This document shows positions 22,210-31,525 of a stretch of 64,000 bases of DNA, piece by piece. The notes beneath the pieces are model-generated. The model was not told the origin of the DNA. It did no database searches and was given only the letters and a program-made list of their open reading frames with translations. The stretch spans positions 5,797,501 to 5,861,500 of the forward strand of contig NC_088325.1 in NCBI RefSeq assembly GCF_910592395.1, read 5' to 3'. Within the stretch, counting starts at the first letter, position 1. The number at the start of each line of letters is the position of its first letter. Both the position numbers and the translations under genes were made by a program. This stretch comes from Lineus longissimus. Lineage: Eukaryota > Nemertea > Pilidiophora > Heteronemertea > Lineidae.

Positions 22210-23165
22210 CGATGTGTGTATTATATAATCATATTTATAATCATATTTATTCATGTAAATTAAATTACATTACAAATGTGCAAAAGTACAAGTGCAACAA
22301 AAGTACAAAAAGTGATGACAAAGAAATGAAAGACCCTCCCAATCCCTACATAATTATAAGGCATAGACATTTTCACAGGGCTACCCAGTACAGAGTACCC
22401 CAAGAATTACATTCATATTGTCGATATCTATCCCCGAAAGTGAGTCTCTATACATTAAAAAATATCTGATAACAGCAGCAGTTTGCTGCAGTCTATAAAA
22501 CTCGGCCTTTAAAGGTACCTTGAAAGTTAGAGGAACGTGGTTTCTGGGTATATCTAACTCACTAGCCAAGTGTGAGAGTGTATTTGATACATTGGAGCCA
22601 CTGCCATTCAAAAAAAGCGTACTCGCAAGATTAACATAGATATTGGAATTGTTTACAGCCTTACGATAAAAGTTTAAAAATCTGTTTTGTAACTATATTT
22701 TTATTGAACAGGTATCTAATATTAGTGGCAACAGGGCACAATGAGTCCAAGGGTGAAGTCTACATAATTTCCGAACCGCTTTTCTCCATGCTGTATATAA
22801 TACGCCTACTACTTTATTATTTAAATCCCACAGGACTGCACCATAGAGTGACGTGCATGAGTAAAAAAGTTTGATTTTTGTTTCAAAATTGCAAAAATAA
22901 AATTTTGATATTAGGACATTTACCCGCCTATTGAAATCTGATACTGTTTTATGTATGTCTTGATTATTTACCCTCATTCCAATTAAGTTTCCTAAATGGA
23001 GAGCAGTAGCTTCAGCAGTTACAGGAATACCCTGAAAAGTGATAACTATTGGTATAAGATTTCCACCACCCGGTTCCAGACAGAAATATAACAACTGACA
23101 TTTCGCGGGATTGAATTTGATGCTATAATCATTTGAGTATAATATAGAAACTTGTAATTGTGTGT
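22210..23165 (-). mobile_element. 5'-truncated LINE (non-LTR retrotransposon) tail
   Basis: On the - strand the translation reads as the end of a LINE reverse transcriptase: FNPAKCQLLYF, then HLGNLIG, SDFNRRVNVLISKF, KLFYSCTSLYGAVLWDL and WRKAVRKLCRLHPWTHCALL, all common at the thumb and C-terminus of LINE ORF2 proteins. The longest open piece is 22693-23094. The rest is frame-shifted down to an AT-rich 3' tail near 22212-22260. The catalytic core is absent, as in a 5' truncation. It sits in or beside the old Polinton. Confidence 0.8.
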
Positions 23166-23388
23166 ATTACGGGCAGTGTGCTTGGCGTTGCCGTTTTTTA
23201 CATTGCCACGGCAGCAATTTTTGGACGTTTCTTTGAAGCCGCCTAAAATTTTGCCCGCTTCTAGAGCGGAATAAAATTAATGAATGCAAAATTCGTTTTC
23301 AATGGCTGTTTTATTACTGCTTAGACGTATAGTAGAATATATTCCGTTTTCCGCCACCCCTACACATTTCCAGCAGGTGTCTTGGTAT

Positions 23389-23659
23389 TTAATTGAGTAA
23401 GAATTTGTTGTCGAGAACCTCTTTTCTAATTCTAAACTCTTGTTTGGCTAAAGCGTTGACTTTTCTATCGTTCCCCATCAATTGTTTTTCGTTCGAGAAT
23501 TGTTTCGTACACTCCGTCATACTCCTGGCCATACGGGCTTGTGTTTGCAATGTAGGCACATGGCCGCCGTTTCCGTGCCCTTTTCGGCAATCCATTGCTC
23601 GGCGAGCTCCTGACAAACACATTTCGAGTGTCGGGATGGGCTCTTAGCGCCTCCTCCAA
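23389..23659 (-). pseudogene. Small gene downstream of the old major capsid gene
   Basis: Begins just after the capsid stop with MEEALRAHPDTRNVFVR and then shifts frame. One frame continues with a CLHCKHKP motif that could bind a metal; the other ends ALAKQEFRIRKEVLDNKFLLN. It is colinear with the capsid gene, so it was probably a Polinton accessory or virion protein. I do not recognise the family. At least one frameshift and one stop are present. Confidence 0.4.
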
Positions 23660-23680
23660 TTCTCGGCTGTTTATTGTCGG

Positions 23681-24896
23681 TTAATTTTCTATGGTCACGC
23701 CTTTGTGACGCCAGTTCGCTGTTCGGCTCTTGTCGATCTCCAGGAACGAGTCTTATTCGAACATGGCGATCAAACTGGGGGTGGTTGGCAGGTCGACGCT
23801 GGTCGTGATGCTCGCGCTCACGGTGCCCGATTTGACTAGTTGTAACGCGTTCGTTCCTACATCGTCTGGCGCCAAGTTTAACATGTACAGGCTGTGTCCG
23901 TTTATGTATTCCGACACGGTGATTCCGTTGCTCTGCTGCCCCGACTACAGCTTGTTTCCGCGCATCGTTGCCATGTAGGCATCCGCCACGTTCTTGTTGG
24001 CGTAGTCCAATTTCAGTTCACCGTATTAGGGTAGTTCTCTCGCCCACGCTCAATTTCACGCTGCTGACGTCGAAGTGCATAAAATTAAACGGGTTTTTAT
24101 CTAGCGCTCCGTTTCGGGCCCCACTCTCCACTAGTCCCAGGACCACGCGTCTTGGCAAGGTGCCCGGGTAAAAGTTCTGCTCCTCGATGGCCCAAGTTCT
24201 GTTGGCCGCCGGCTGGTAATGGCGCATCTCTACCCTGGTCACCGGATACTTGGTGTTGGCCGTCATCAACCAGTCTTCGTGCGCCCCTGCAATCACCGGC
24301 GACCCTTTCTTAACGCTGGCGTTGAACATCACCTGGTCGTGCTCTCCGACATGAGGCAATTTTTTTTGTCAGTTCGATGCGCATGCATTGGCACCTGGCT
24401 CACGACAGTTTGTTCTGCTGGAACATTTCGTGGTGGATGGTGCCGTCCATTACGAAGGCACGCTGGTATTTGGTCAACTTGAATCGATTGACTGCCCCTC
24501 TGTTACTCTCTGTCCCGTCGCTGACGGTTGCGCCGGTTGTTTCCAGATCGGTATGATCTTTGTAGTAGCCGCCCAGAGGCAGCAGGTGCTCCTTGGCATC
24601 TGTGGTGTGGTTTAATATGGCTTCCATCATGGCGCGATGTGGGTACAGGGTGGTACTCGAACCGACCACCTCGCTGCCCACTTGCACCACCACCTGTTTG
24701 AAGAAGCTGGCAAGCGGGTAGTTGACACGTACACGTACACGTTCACGGACACTACCACGCTACTTGAACTGACCGCGGTGGTGGGTGCCACCAGTTGGAT
24801 TCGACCTTCTTCCATTGTCGTTTGTTTGGGTTTCGTCTCGAACAATTCCAACTCGCCTTTCCTACGAATGCACGAGTCCGCATCTACGATGGACAT
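23681..24896 (-). pseudogene. Polinton major capsid protein (old element)
   Basis: About 405 codons, the same length as the intact capsid gene at 38392-39609. It starts MSIVDADSCIRRKGELELFE. Later diagnostic stretches, in changing frames, are VVVQVGSEVVGSSTTLYPHR, PVTRVEMRHYQPAANRTW, VADAYMATMRGNKL, GITVSEYINGHSLYMLNLAP and SASITTSVDLPTTPSLIAMF. These resemble the double-jelly-roll capsid proteins of Polintons. The frame breaks near 24690, near 24370 and at the TAG at 24018, and another TAG lies further on. It is a decayed gene in an old element; assembly of particles from this copy is excluded. Confidence 0.82.
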
Positions 24897-24944
24897 GGCT
24901 GGTCGTGTTGGCGGCTGCCCCTCGTTCTATTCCCTAATCGAAAA

Positions 24945-25970
24945 TCACTTCTGTCTTTTTTTGTCCCGCTGCTCAGTCCTGCCGGTGTTTGCACGACGTC
25001 TTTTGCGCCTGTTGGTGGCGGGAGTGCCTTTGACGGGGGCGACGGGCGTCACAGGGCCTATATCTCGTTTTAGCCCGACGCTCTGGTCGCTTAGCGCTTT
25101 GGTCGCCTCCCCGACAGCCCTGCGGCCCACATTTTTCAGCCTCGCCATACCCCTTGTCTTCACGGCGCTGGCTAAATCGGACTCGCCCGAAGCCACGACC
25201 TGGGCCACGGCCATCAGCTTCGGCGGATCGATAGGTCTCGCATCTAGCCAACCCAACCATAGTTCTCGCCTTATTGCCTACTTTATCGCAATGCGCCTGT
25301 TCGACCTCCGTCACACGGCCTATTTTTTCCCCTGCCAGTTGGATCACTTGCGGGACCACTCCTTGGCGCTGTACGGATCCCACCTTTTTTTATCTTGGTG
25401 CTTTTCCCCTCCTTCCTGCCGCTCTCGGCGTCGTTGCCCTTGTCCTCGTCCCACAGAAGTGGCATCATTGACAGCGATCGTTCTAGCGCATGGCTCTTCG
25501 GCGGACTAGGCGGTGTGGGTGGCGCGGGGTCAGGCCACAACTCCCTTGCGCTTGCGGCCGAGTTGTCGCCTGTCTTTCGCAAGACCAGAGATGACAGCCA
25601 GCCGGCGGGGGACTCGACATTGTCGCCGGCTCCTTTGTCGGTGTTCTTGCAGCGGCCGCTTCTTGCTTCCCGCCGGTTTTTGCCGCCGGGGCCTGCCGTT
25701 CGGAGGCTCAGCAGGCGGCGATGCCGGAGAGGATGGTTGTGGTTGGTTTTTCTTTCGCTCCTCCAATTCTTTCAACCATTGAGCTACGATTTTCCGCTTG
25801 CCGCTGCTTTTTGCCCTCGTGCTGCCATTCTTTCCCGTATCGAGTGTTCCAGTTGCCCCCCCCCTTGTTTTGCCGGCTCGACCGTAGCTCTGCCCCGAGC
25901 ACCTGCCATATACCTCTGCCGTTCTCCCCACTCGCTCTACGGCACGCCAGCCTCTCGGGGCACCAACCAC
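24945..25970 (-). pseudogene. Basic proline/arginine-rich Polinton proteins, broken
   Basis: Several overlapping - strand frames rich in Arg, Lys, Pro and Gln. One (24945-25256) ends in a basic tail (RKRRRANTGRTEQRDKKRQK). Another (25530-25970) is rich in KKNQPQPSSPASPP and RRQKPAGSKKRP. They lie between the capsid and ATPase genes, where Polintons often carry small basic virion proteins. Exact gene boundaries cannot be set because the frame changes repeatedly. Confidence 0.4.
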
Positions 25971-25992
25971 CCGCCTGGTACGCGAATTTCGA

Positions 25993-26310
25993 TTAGTTTC
26001 GATAGCGCAATCCTCTACTTCCTTTTGGTTGTATGTTATTGACTTCTTCTGGAGCCAGCAGGAAATGCAGCGCTCGGATGATGTTCCTGTCCCCCAGTCG
26101 TTCTCCGTTCAGCATTATTTCGTAGGAGTCGTCGTGTACATGGTTTGAGTGACGATCCATGTAGTCTCTGACAATTCTCATCAAAAACGGGTGCGCCCTT
26201 CCCACCAGACCAGTGTACTTTTCGATCAAATTTGTTTGGCGCCACCTCCTCTGTCTTGGCTTTGTGCTAGGCCGAGTGGCTCTACGGAGCCCGTTTCTTG
26301 GTCGGCCCAT
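25993..26310 (-). CDS. Unrecognised 105-codon Polinton ORF
   Basis: An open - strand frame with a basic start (MGRPRNGLRRATRPSTKPRQ) and a more ordered second half (HPFLMRIVRDYMDRHSNHVH, then IMLNGERLGDRNIIRALHFL). The colinear setting inside the old Polinton suggests a small structural or regulatory protein. No family is recognised. The basic N-terminus may be an out-of-frame extension. Confidence 0.4.
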   Translation of the reverse strand: MGRPRNGLRRATRPSTKPRQRRWRQTNLIEKYTGLVGRAHPFLMRIVRDYMDRHSNHVHDDSYEIMLNGERLGDRNIIRALHFLLAPEEVNNIQPKGSRGLRYRN

Positions 26311-26314
26311 TGTT

Positions 26315-26586
26315 TCATGACCATTGCGTGAAGTCTACGTTCGGCGTCGGCCACCGCCGCCCGATCATCCCGCCTTCGGCCGCCCTCGACCTCGCGCCGT
26401 TGCTTTTCGCATCTTGCTCGGCTCGATGTAGCTTGTAGAATGACCATGGAATGATGGCCGCTTTTGCGAATCCCCTCTCCCTTTCATTCTCGAAGAAGGC
26501 GGTGGCGGCCATTTCCTCCTTTCCCTACTTTTACCGGTGAGACTACTGATAAACCCTCCTATGGCACTTACAGCCAGTGGGATCAA
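26315..26586 (-). pseudogene. Small hydrophobic/basic Polinton protein, frameshifted
   Basis: Starts MIPLAVSAIGGFISSLTGKS, a short hydrophobic segment, and shifts into a second frame that continues FFENERERGFAKAAIIPWSF. Small proteins with an Ala/Gly/Ile-rich start and a basic tail are usual Polinton virion or membrane components. The frame break is near 26510. The function is inferred only from position and composition. Confidence 0.35.
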
Positions 26587-27337
26587 CGAACCCAGGAATC
26601 ATCCGCTTTGCGCCGGCAGTTCTTTTTTCTTGCGATGCTAGTGCCTCGCTGTTTCAGTTGGCGAACTAATCTTCTGTACCTCTCTGCAGACGTCTAACTT
26701 GAGTCAGTGGCAGTGATGAAATGAAATGAAAAGTCGGATTTGGGCCGCTATATAACGAGTTTTTTTATTGTTTTTCAGTACTGCACTAGAATAACTACCA
26801 TCCCCAGGATAATAACATATAATAGCTGAACGTTCTACACTCCGAACTTGGGTGTAATGCACGTGAACGCCGAGGGCAGGCGGTTTTATTGGATGGCGGC
26901 GGGGCTGGTCGGTTATGCGCCGGCGCGCGCCAATGTGGAGAAGGGTCAATAAAATTAATAAATCCCTCGGTCAGAGAGCAACGTTTCCTCTCCACCGCAC
27001 CACTGGCGTCTCCGCCGTCACCGCATTCCCTCCTTCACCCGCCGCACAGCCTTTGAACCGGCAGTGGTTGCGTGCCTCCCTACCGTGTGTTCCGCGCTCG
27101 TTGGACGTTCGGATGCATAAAACATAATACAGAAGTCAATGTCCCGGCCACGATGATTCTCAAAACGCTAGTCCCACTCCCGCCGCTCCGCTCACTCTCG
27201 CCGGCCGAAAAAAGTTCTTTCTAGCCGGTGGCTACAGTTGCTCACGAATTTTCCCTCCCTCTCCGGTGTAATTCCTCCTTGTACATTTCGTTTCATCCAC
27301 ATTTTCCCCCCCCCCCCCGCCTTGTCTTCCGCCTTGG
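26587..27337. other. Old Polinton sequence without a readable gene
   Basis: About 750 bases between the ATPase and the small hydrophobic protein. It contains a C run near 27308-27319 and fragments of - strand frames with no recognisable content. It is probably decayed Polinton coding sequence. Confidence 0.35.
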
Positions 27338-28148
27338 CTAACCCTTCTCTTCTCTTGCCGCTGCTGCTGACTCCCGCGTAAGGCACATAGGCGAGTTACC
27401 GTTTTTTACTAAACAGATCCCTCGAAATCGCACTTCTTTGGGCGTTCTTTGGCGCCCGTCCACGAACAGATAGCCGTGTGGTTCTTGCGGGGCTTGTTCA
27501 TAGATACGAATGAACGTTTTCGGACTCGACGGCAGCAGGCGTTGTGCCAGATGCAACCCTGCCGACTGGTCCAGGGGGCTCTCTAACAAGACCAAGTAGT
27601 CGGCGCAGCATGGCCAATCTACTCTTTTCCTAATGGAAGAGATTCTGTGGCCAGACTATCCAGCTGACGTTTTTATATTGGCATTGGGTGCTGACCAGAT
27701 GAATAATGTCCTCGCTGTTCGAGACGTTTTGCATCAGGTCGTAAAAAATTAGCAATCCGTGTCGTTTCTTGCCGCTGGTCGGATATACCGATTCGATGTA
27801 GTCATCTAGGTTGTATGGCAGGCCAGGCGCTGTCTTAACGATACCCTCCTGGTTCAATTGGTCAACGGCCGCGGTGCGTTCCCCGTACAACCAGTGGATG
27901 TAGTCGAAATGGCCGGCGATCAAGCGTTCTCTATTGCGCAGCAAACGCATGGCGAAGGAAGTTTTTCCCGTTAGTGGCGGGCCGACGCAAATCATGCCAA
28001 AACCTCGTTTGATTCTGGCTTCGAATGGGCCCGCCATCCAGTGGCGCTCCTGTCCCAGCTCATCGCCGTCTTCTCCGACCTCACTATTACTGGCTCTATT
28101 ATTGTCATCCATATCTTCGTTTCTCCCTCCTCGCCCCTGCCCCCTCAC
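27338..28148 (-). pseudogene. Polinton packaging ATPase (old element)
   Basis: FtsK/HerA-type genome-packaging ATPase, which pumps DNA into capsids in Polinton-like viruses. The - strand frame 27630-28148 has the Walker A motif (VGPPLTGKTSF), a Walker B-like LLIFYDLMQN, and QCQYKNVSWIVWPQNLFH, matching the sensor region. After a frame break near 27605-27630 the C-terminal part continues (LLESPLDQSAGLHLAQRLLP, EPHGYLFVDGRQRTPKEVRF). The product would be about 270 residues. It parallels the ATPase remnant at 55242-55859. Confidence 0.8.
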
Positions 28149-28200
28149 AGGTTTTTCGTCGTTATCGACCGCGGACGTTTCCCAAATGATCGGCCGGAAT

Positions 28201-29015
28201 CTAGTGGTCGTGCGAGCTTGGCCAGCATCGATAGAGCACGAAATAATCCTTCTTCTTCCCTCGTCGTCGGGTTTTCAGCACGTCCACCAGGAAAGCGTGC
28301 CGCTCGTCCAGCCGCCGTATCCCCTGTATTTCAAACTCGTAAAAACTGCCCTCGTGTAGCTCCCCCTCTTCGTCGCGCAGCTTGTACATTGGCGGCACGG
28401 TGTTCTTTCTGTGGGCCACGGTGAAGTATTCTCGCGAAAATATCGGTGTAAAACTTTTTTCGAACGTGCCCCGAATCTGGCTGATGCGCACCGTGTCTCC
28501 CAGGTTGTGGTTGAATCGTTTTCGTGTTTTGGCAAACTCTTTTCCGTACAAATATTGCCAGAGTGCCCGTTCATTTTCCTTGTTCACCTGATTTGGGGGG
28601 GAATTTGAATGGTTCTGTGCCTGGCATTATTGTAACCGGTTATTATTTTCTGTAGGTCGTCTTGGTAGCGGTAGTCATGATGTTTGGTGATCATCCGAAA
28701 GAGTTTGTTTTGCAAAGTTCGATTAAAGTCCCTCTACACTGAGAACAATTTGATACCGCGTTTCTTCAGCACCTCCAGTGTGGGCCCATTGTGAAACTCG
28801 TTTCCCTGGTCTGTCTGGACAAATCGTGGCCTGAGCTGCTCCCGGTCGAGTAAATGGGCGATGGGCCCGGCTGATCTCTGCGGCACTTTTATTCAGCAGT
28901 GGAACTGCGTAGGCCTTGTGCGAAAAAACATCGATGATGGTCAGCAAGTATTCTACGCCATCGTTCTATCGTTTCAAATTTTGCAGCGATACCAGATCCA
29001 GTTGTAATTGGTAAT
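28201..29015 (-). pseudogene. Polinton rve integrase (old element)
   Basis: Retroviral-type integrase that would insert the element with a 6-bp duplication. The catalytic core is readable in pieces: LQLDLVSLQNLKR with the first catalytic Asp, then LLTIIDVFSHKAYAVPLLNK in 28723-28947. The C-terminal part (28201-28587) contains GDTVRISQIRGTFEKSFTPI and TVPPMYKLRDEEGELHEGSF, as in Polinton integrase chromodomain-like tails. Stops (one in the LKR-ND stretch) and frameshifts break it. Its N-terminal zinc-binding part is missing; the preceding gene is fused at about 29010. Confidence 0.82.
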
Positions 29016-29462
29016 CTGCTGTCGGTCAGCTGGTGGCCGTGTAGAGTGGCCTGAGTTGCTTTGCCCCAGCTTTTCGTTTCGGCTATCAGGTAATCGTATA
29101 CGAATTGGTTGATTAATCCTTGGCTATAGGCATGCTCCGTAAAGGGTAAAGAGCTGAATAAGTTTCTGTCCCTCATTTCAGCACCTACCCGCCGTTGCCT
29201 TTGCAAAGAGCGAGTCGATTTCATTGACGATGTGCAACTGACAGCAGCCAAAGTTTTCTCGTGGGTTCTGGTAGGCTAGCGCTAGAGGCCGAAATAATTT
29301 GTACGGATTGTAGCATTCGACGCCTTCGTCTATGAAGTCTATGGTGAAGAGCCTCGGATAGCGCCAAAGGTTTCTGAAGTCATTCAACAACGTGCTCTTT
29401 CCGGCGCCCATCACTCCTTCGGTGGGCTCGTTCTTCGGGCACTCGGTTTTGGTCGTTGTCAT
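29016..29462 (-). pseudogene. Deoxynucleoside-kinase-like protein in old Polinton
   Basis: The - strand frame from 29462 carries GVMGAGKSTLLNDF, a P-loop of the deoxynucleoside kinase type. It is followed by DEGVECYNPYK, where these kinases have their EPV-W substrate segment, and YQNPRENFGCCQLHIV, like the Y-DP-F-FQ segment. In the overlapping frame it continues DRNLFSSLPFTEHAYSQGLI, close to the ERS-S-F-G-I lid region. Such kinases phosphorylate deoxynucleosides to supply DNA precursors. The frame shifts near 29190, and the C-terminus is lost where it runs into integrase sequence. Family assignment is from motif order only. Confidence 0.6.
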
Positions 29463-29491
29463 TTTTCTCCTTTGGTGGCGGTCCTACGTTA

Positions 29492-29497
29492 GTTAGT
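29492..29497. other. Target-site duplication, left (GTTAGT)
   Basis: GTTAGT immediately precedes the terminal AGTAGTGTAATAATGACAG and recurs directly after the right end at 46200-46205. Six bases is the standard Polinton duplication length. Confidence 0.9.
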
Positions 29498-29540
29498 AGT
29501 AGTGTAATAATGACAGTTCTAGCTCACCTGGGTTTTGACT

Positions 29541-30012
29541 AGGTTTTTATTCAGTCAAAACCTAGTCAAAACATTATTCATTTTTATTCAGTCAAATCCT
29601 AGTCAAACAATTATTCAGTCAAATCCTAGTCAAAACATTATTCATTTTTATTCAGTCAAATCCTAGTCAAACAATTATTCAGTCAAATCCTAGTCAAAAC
29701 ATTATTCATTTTTATTCAGTCAAATCCTAGTCAAACAATTATTCAGTCAAATCCTAGTCAAAACATTATTCATTTTTATTCATTCAAATCCTAGTCAAAC
29801 AATTATTCAGTCAAATCCTAGTCAAAACATTATTCATTTTTATTCAGTCAAATCCTAGTCAAACAATTATTCAGTCAAATCCTAGTCAAACAATTATTTA
29901 GTCAAATCCTAGTCAAAACATTATTCATTTTTATTCAGTCAAATCCTAGTCAAACAATTATTCAGTCAAATCCTAGTCAAAACATTATTCATTTTTATTC
30001 AGTCAAATCCTC
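29541..30012. repeat. Subterminal tandem repeats (TCAAATCCTAGTCAAA)
   Basis: Alternating units TCAAATCCTAGTCAAACAAT and TCAAATCCTAGTCAAAACAT joined by ATTATTCATTTTTATTCAG spacers, giving a repeat of roughly 64 bp. The inverted counterpart is at 45748-46160. Repeated CTAGTCAAA words next to a protein-primed terminus could be binding sites for replication or integrase proteins; that is inference. Confidence 0.85.
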
Positions 30013-30091
30013 ATAAACTCATTCCCCAAATTTGGGGAACAAGGAAAGAAAGTCAGCACAACCCCACAACCCCACAACCCCACAACTCCAC

Positions 30092-30763
30092 AACTTGTCC
30101 AACTTGTCCAACTTGTCCAACTTGTCTAACTTGTCTAACTTGTCCAACTTGTCTAACTTGTCTAACTTGTCTAACTTGTCTAACTTGTCTAACTTGTCTA
30201 ACTTGTCTAACTTGTCTAACTTGTCTAACTTGTCTAAATTGTCTAACTTGTCTAACTTGTCTAACTTGTCTAACTTGTCTAACTTGTCTAACTTGTCTAA
30301 CTTGTCTAACTTGTCTAACTTGTCTAACTTGTCTAACTTGTCTAACTTGTCTAACTTGTCTAACTTGTCTAACTTGTCTAACTTGTCTTACTTGTCTAAC
30401 TTGTCTAACTTGTCTAACTTGTCTAACTTGTCTAACTTGTCTAACTTGTCTAACTTGTCTAACTTGTCTAACTTGTCTAACTTGTCTAACTTGTCTAACT
30501 TGTCTAACTTGTCTAACTTGTCTAACTTGTCTAACTTGTCTAACTTGTCTAACTTGTCTAACTTGTCTAACTTGTCTAACTTGTCTAACTTGTCTAACAT
30601 GTCTAACTTGTCTAACTTGTCTAACTTGTCTAACTTGTCTAACTTGTCTAACTTGTCTAACTTGTCTAACTTGTCTAACTTGTCTAACTTGTCTAACTTG
30701 TCCAACTTGTCTAACTTGTCTAACAACTTGTCTAACTTGTCTAACTTGTCTAACTTGTCTAAC
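30092..30763. repeat. 9-bp minisatellite (AACTTGTCT)n
   Basis: About 75 near-perfect copies of AACTTGTCT/C with a handful of single-base variants and one 3-bp phase slip at 30724. Because the unit is a multiple of three, long frames are open on both strands (LSN, VRQ and LDK repeats). These are a by-product of the repeat and not evidence of a protein. The right terminal repeat has only about 13 units. Confidence 0.95.
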
Positions 30764-30907
30764 AGTCGCGTACACCGCCTCCTTCGCTTACGCCAACAAC
30801 CACCCCAACAACTTGTCTAACTTTTCCTAAATAATCTCAAGTCAAACAATTATGAACAAACGTCGGGCAGACGTGAATCTAATAAAAAAATTTTACCCTT
30901 TAATAAA

Positions 30908-31525
30908 ATGGAGACATCCAACCGTTCACATATAGAAGATTTCACTACACTGAGTACTGATGAATTGAAGGTGTTAGCCTTCAGAAACAGAGTCAAGAAA
31001 TATGGTTCTTTGTCAAGAGCTACATTGATTGATAAACTTCAGTCAATCCCTAATATTTGGAATGAGGGGGTGAAGATTGAAAAAAATATTTCACAACTCA
31101 CTCAAATTGAAAAGAGAGTATTGGCTCAGCGAGTCGGAATTAAAAATAACAGAAAAATTCCCAAGCTTGAGCTAGATAAAAAATTAGAAGAACAATTAGG
31201 GAACATACGTGTTCAAGACATTCAACCTAAACCAGTCAAACCAAAATTATCCATCAAACAACCTTTGCTAGCACAAGCGAAAGCAGGTGGGTATCGTAAT
31301 TACCATCATCTATCCATAGAAAAATTGAAAGAACTTTTAAGTACACCTCCAATTAAACGTATTTTAAAATCCGATCTCATTCAAAAAGCGAAAGAAATTG
31401 GTATCGAAGTAAAAACCAATATGAAAAAAGCTTTCCTTGAACATCTCATTGAACAACATGAAGGGTTTAAAGAGTTGAAAAAATCAACTCAGCCTTTAAA
31501 GGTTTTGCAAACCATTATAGAATGA
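30908..31525 (+). CDS. Polinton first gene, SAP-like helical protein (205 aa)
   Basis: An open frame whose start (METSNRSH) lies inside the terminal inverted repeat and which overlaps the polymerase ATG by ATGA. The Lys/Leu-rich protein has helix-turn patterns reminiscent of SAP or Rho-N DNA-binding modules: LSTDELKVLAFRNRVKKYGS near the start, and LSIEKLKELL with DLIQKAKEIGIEV in the second half. Position directly before a protein-primed polymerase makes a DNA-binding or terminal-protein role possible, but this is not shown. The start is chosen for its AATAAA-ATGG context. Confidence 0.75.
   Translation: METSNRSHIEDFTTLSTDELKVLAFRNRVKKYGSLSRATLIDKLQSIPNIWNEGVKIEKNISQLTQIEKRVLAQRVGIKNNRKIPKLELDKKLEEQLGNIRVQDIQPKPVKPKLSIKQPLLAQAKAGGYRNYHHLSIEKLKELLSTPPIKRILKSDLIQKAKEIGIEVKTNMKKAFLEHLIEQHEGFKELKKSTQPLKVLQTIIE

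Larger units (their letters stand above)
23166..29491 (-). mobile_element. Old degraded Polinton, distal half
   Basis: The - strand carries, in order of transcription, deoxynucleoside-kinase-like, integrase, packaging ATPase, small basic proteins and major capsid genes, all broken by stops and frameshifts. It is GC-rich, unlike the younger Polinton that interrupts it. The remaining half (polymerase end) lies at 46206-47975. Across the insertion the two halves share the GTTAGT duplication and are colinear. Terminal repeats of this old element were not identified. Confidence 0.82.
29498..30930. repeat. Polinton left terminal inverted repeat
   Basis: Matches 45375-46199 in inverted orientation from the AGTAGTG terminus to the ACCGTTCACA at 30921-30930, which already encodes the first codons (METSNRS) of the first gene. 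It is 1433 bp, longer than its partner (825 bp), mainly because of the expanded 9-bp minisatellite. Confidence 0.93.

Noticed and set aside
24637-25509. 290-codon + strand frame
   Set aside because: Antisense to the decayed capsid gene and neighbouring basic proteins of the old Polinton; no recognisable domain.
29541-30012. Regular repeats that could be read as a CRISPR array
   Set aside because: Spacers are themselves repeated, the array is mirrored at the other end of the element, and the host is eukaryotic; these are Polinton subterminal repeats.
30032-30820. 262-codon frame of LSN repeats (and VRQ/LDK frames on the other strand)
   Set aside because: Produced by a 9-bp minisatellite whose period is a multiple of three; no non-repeat protein content.
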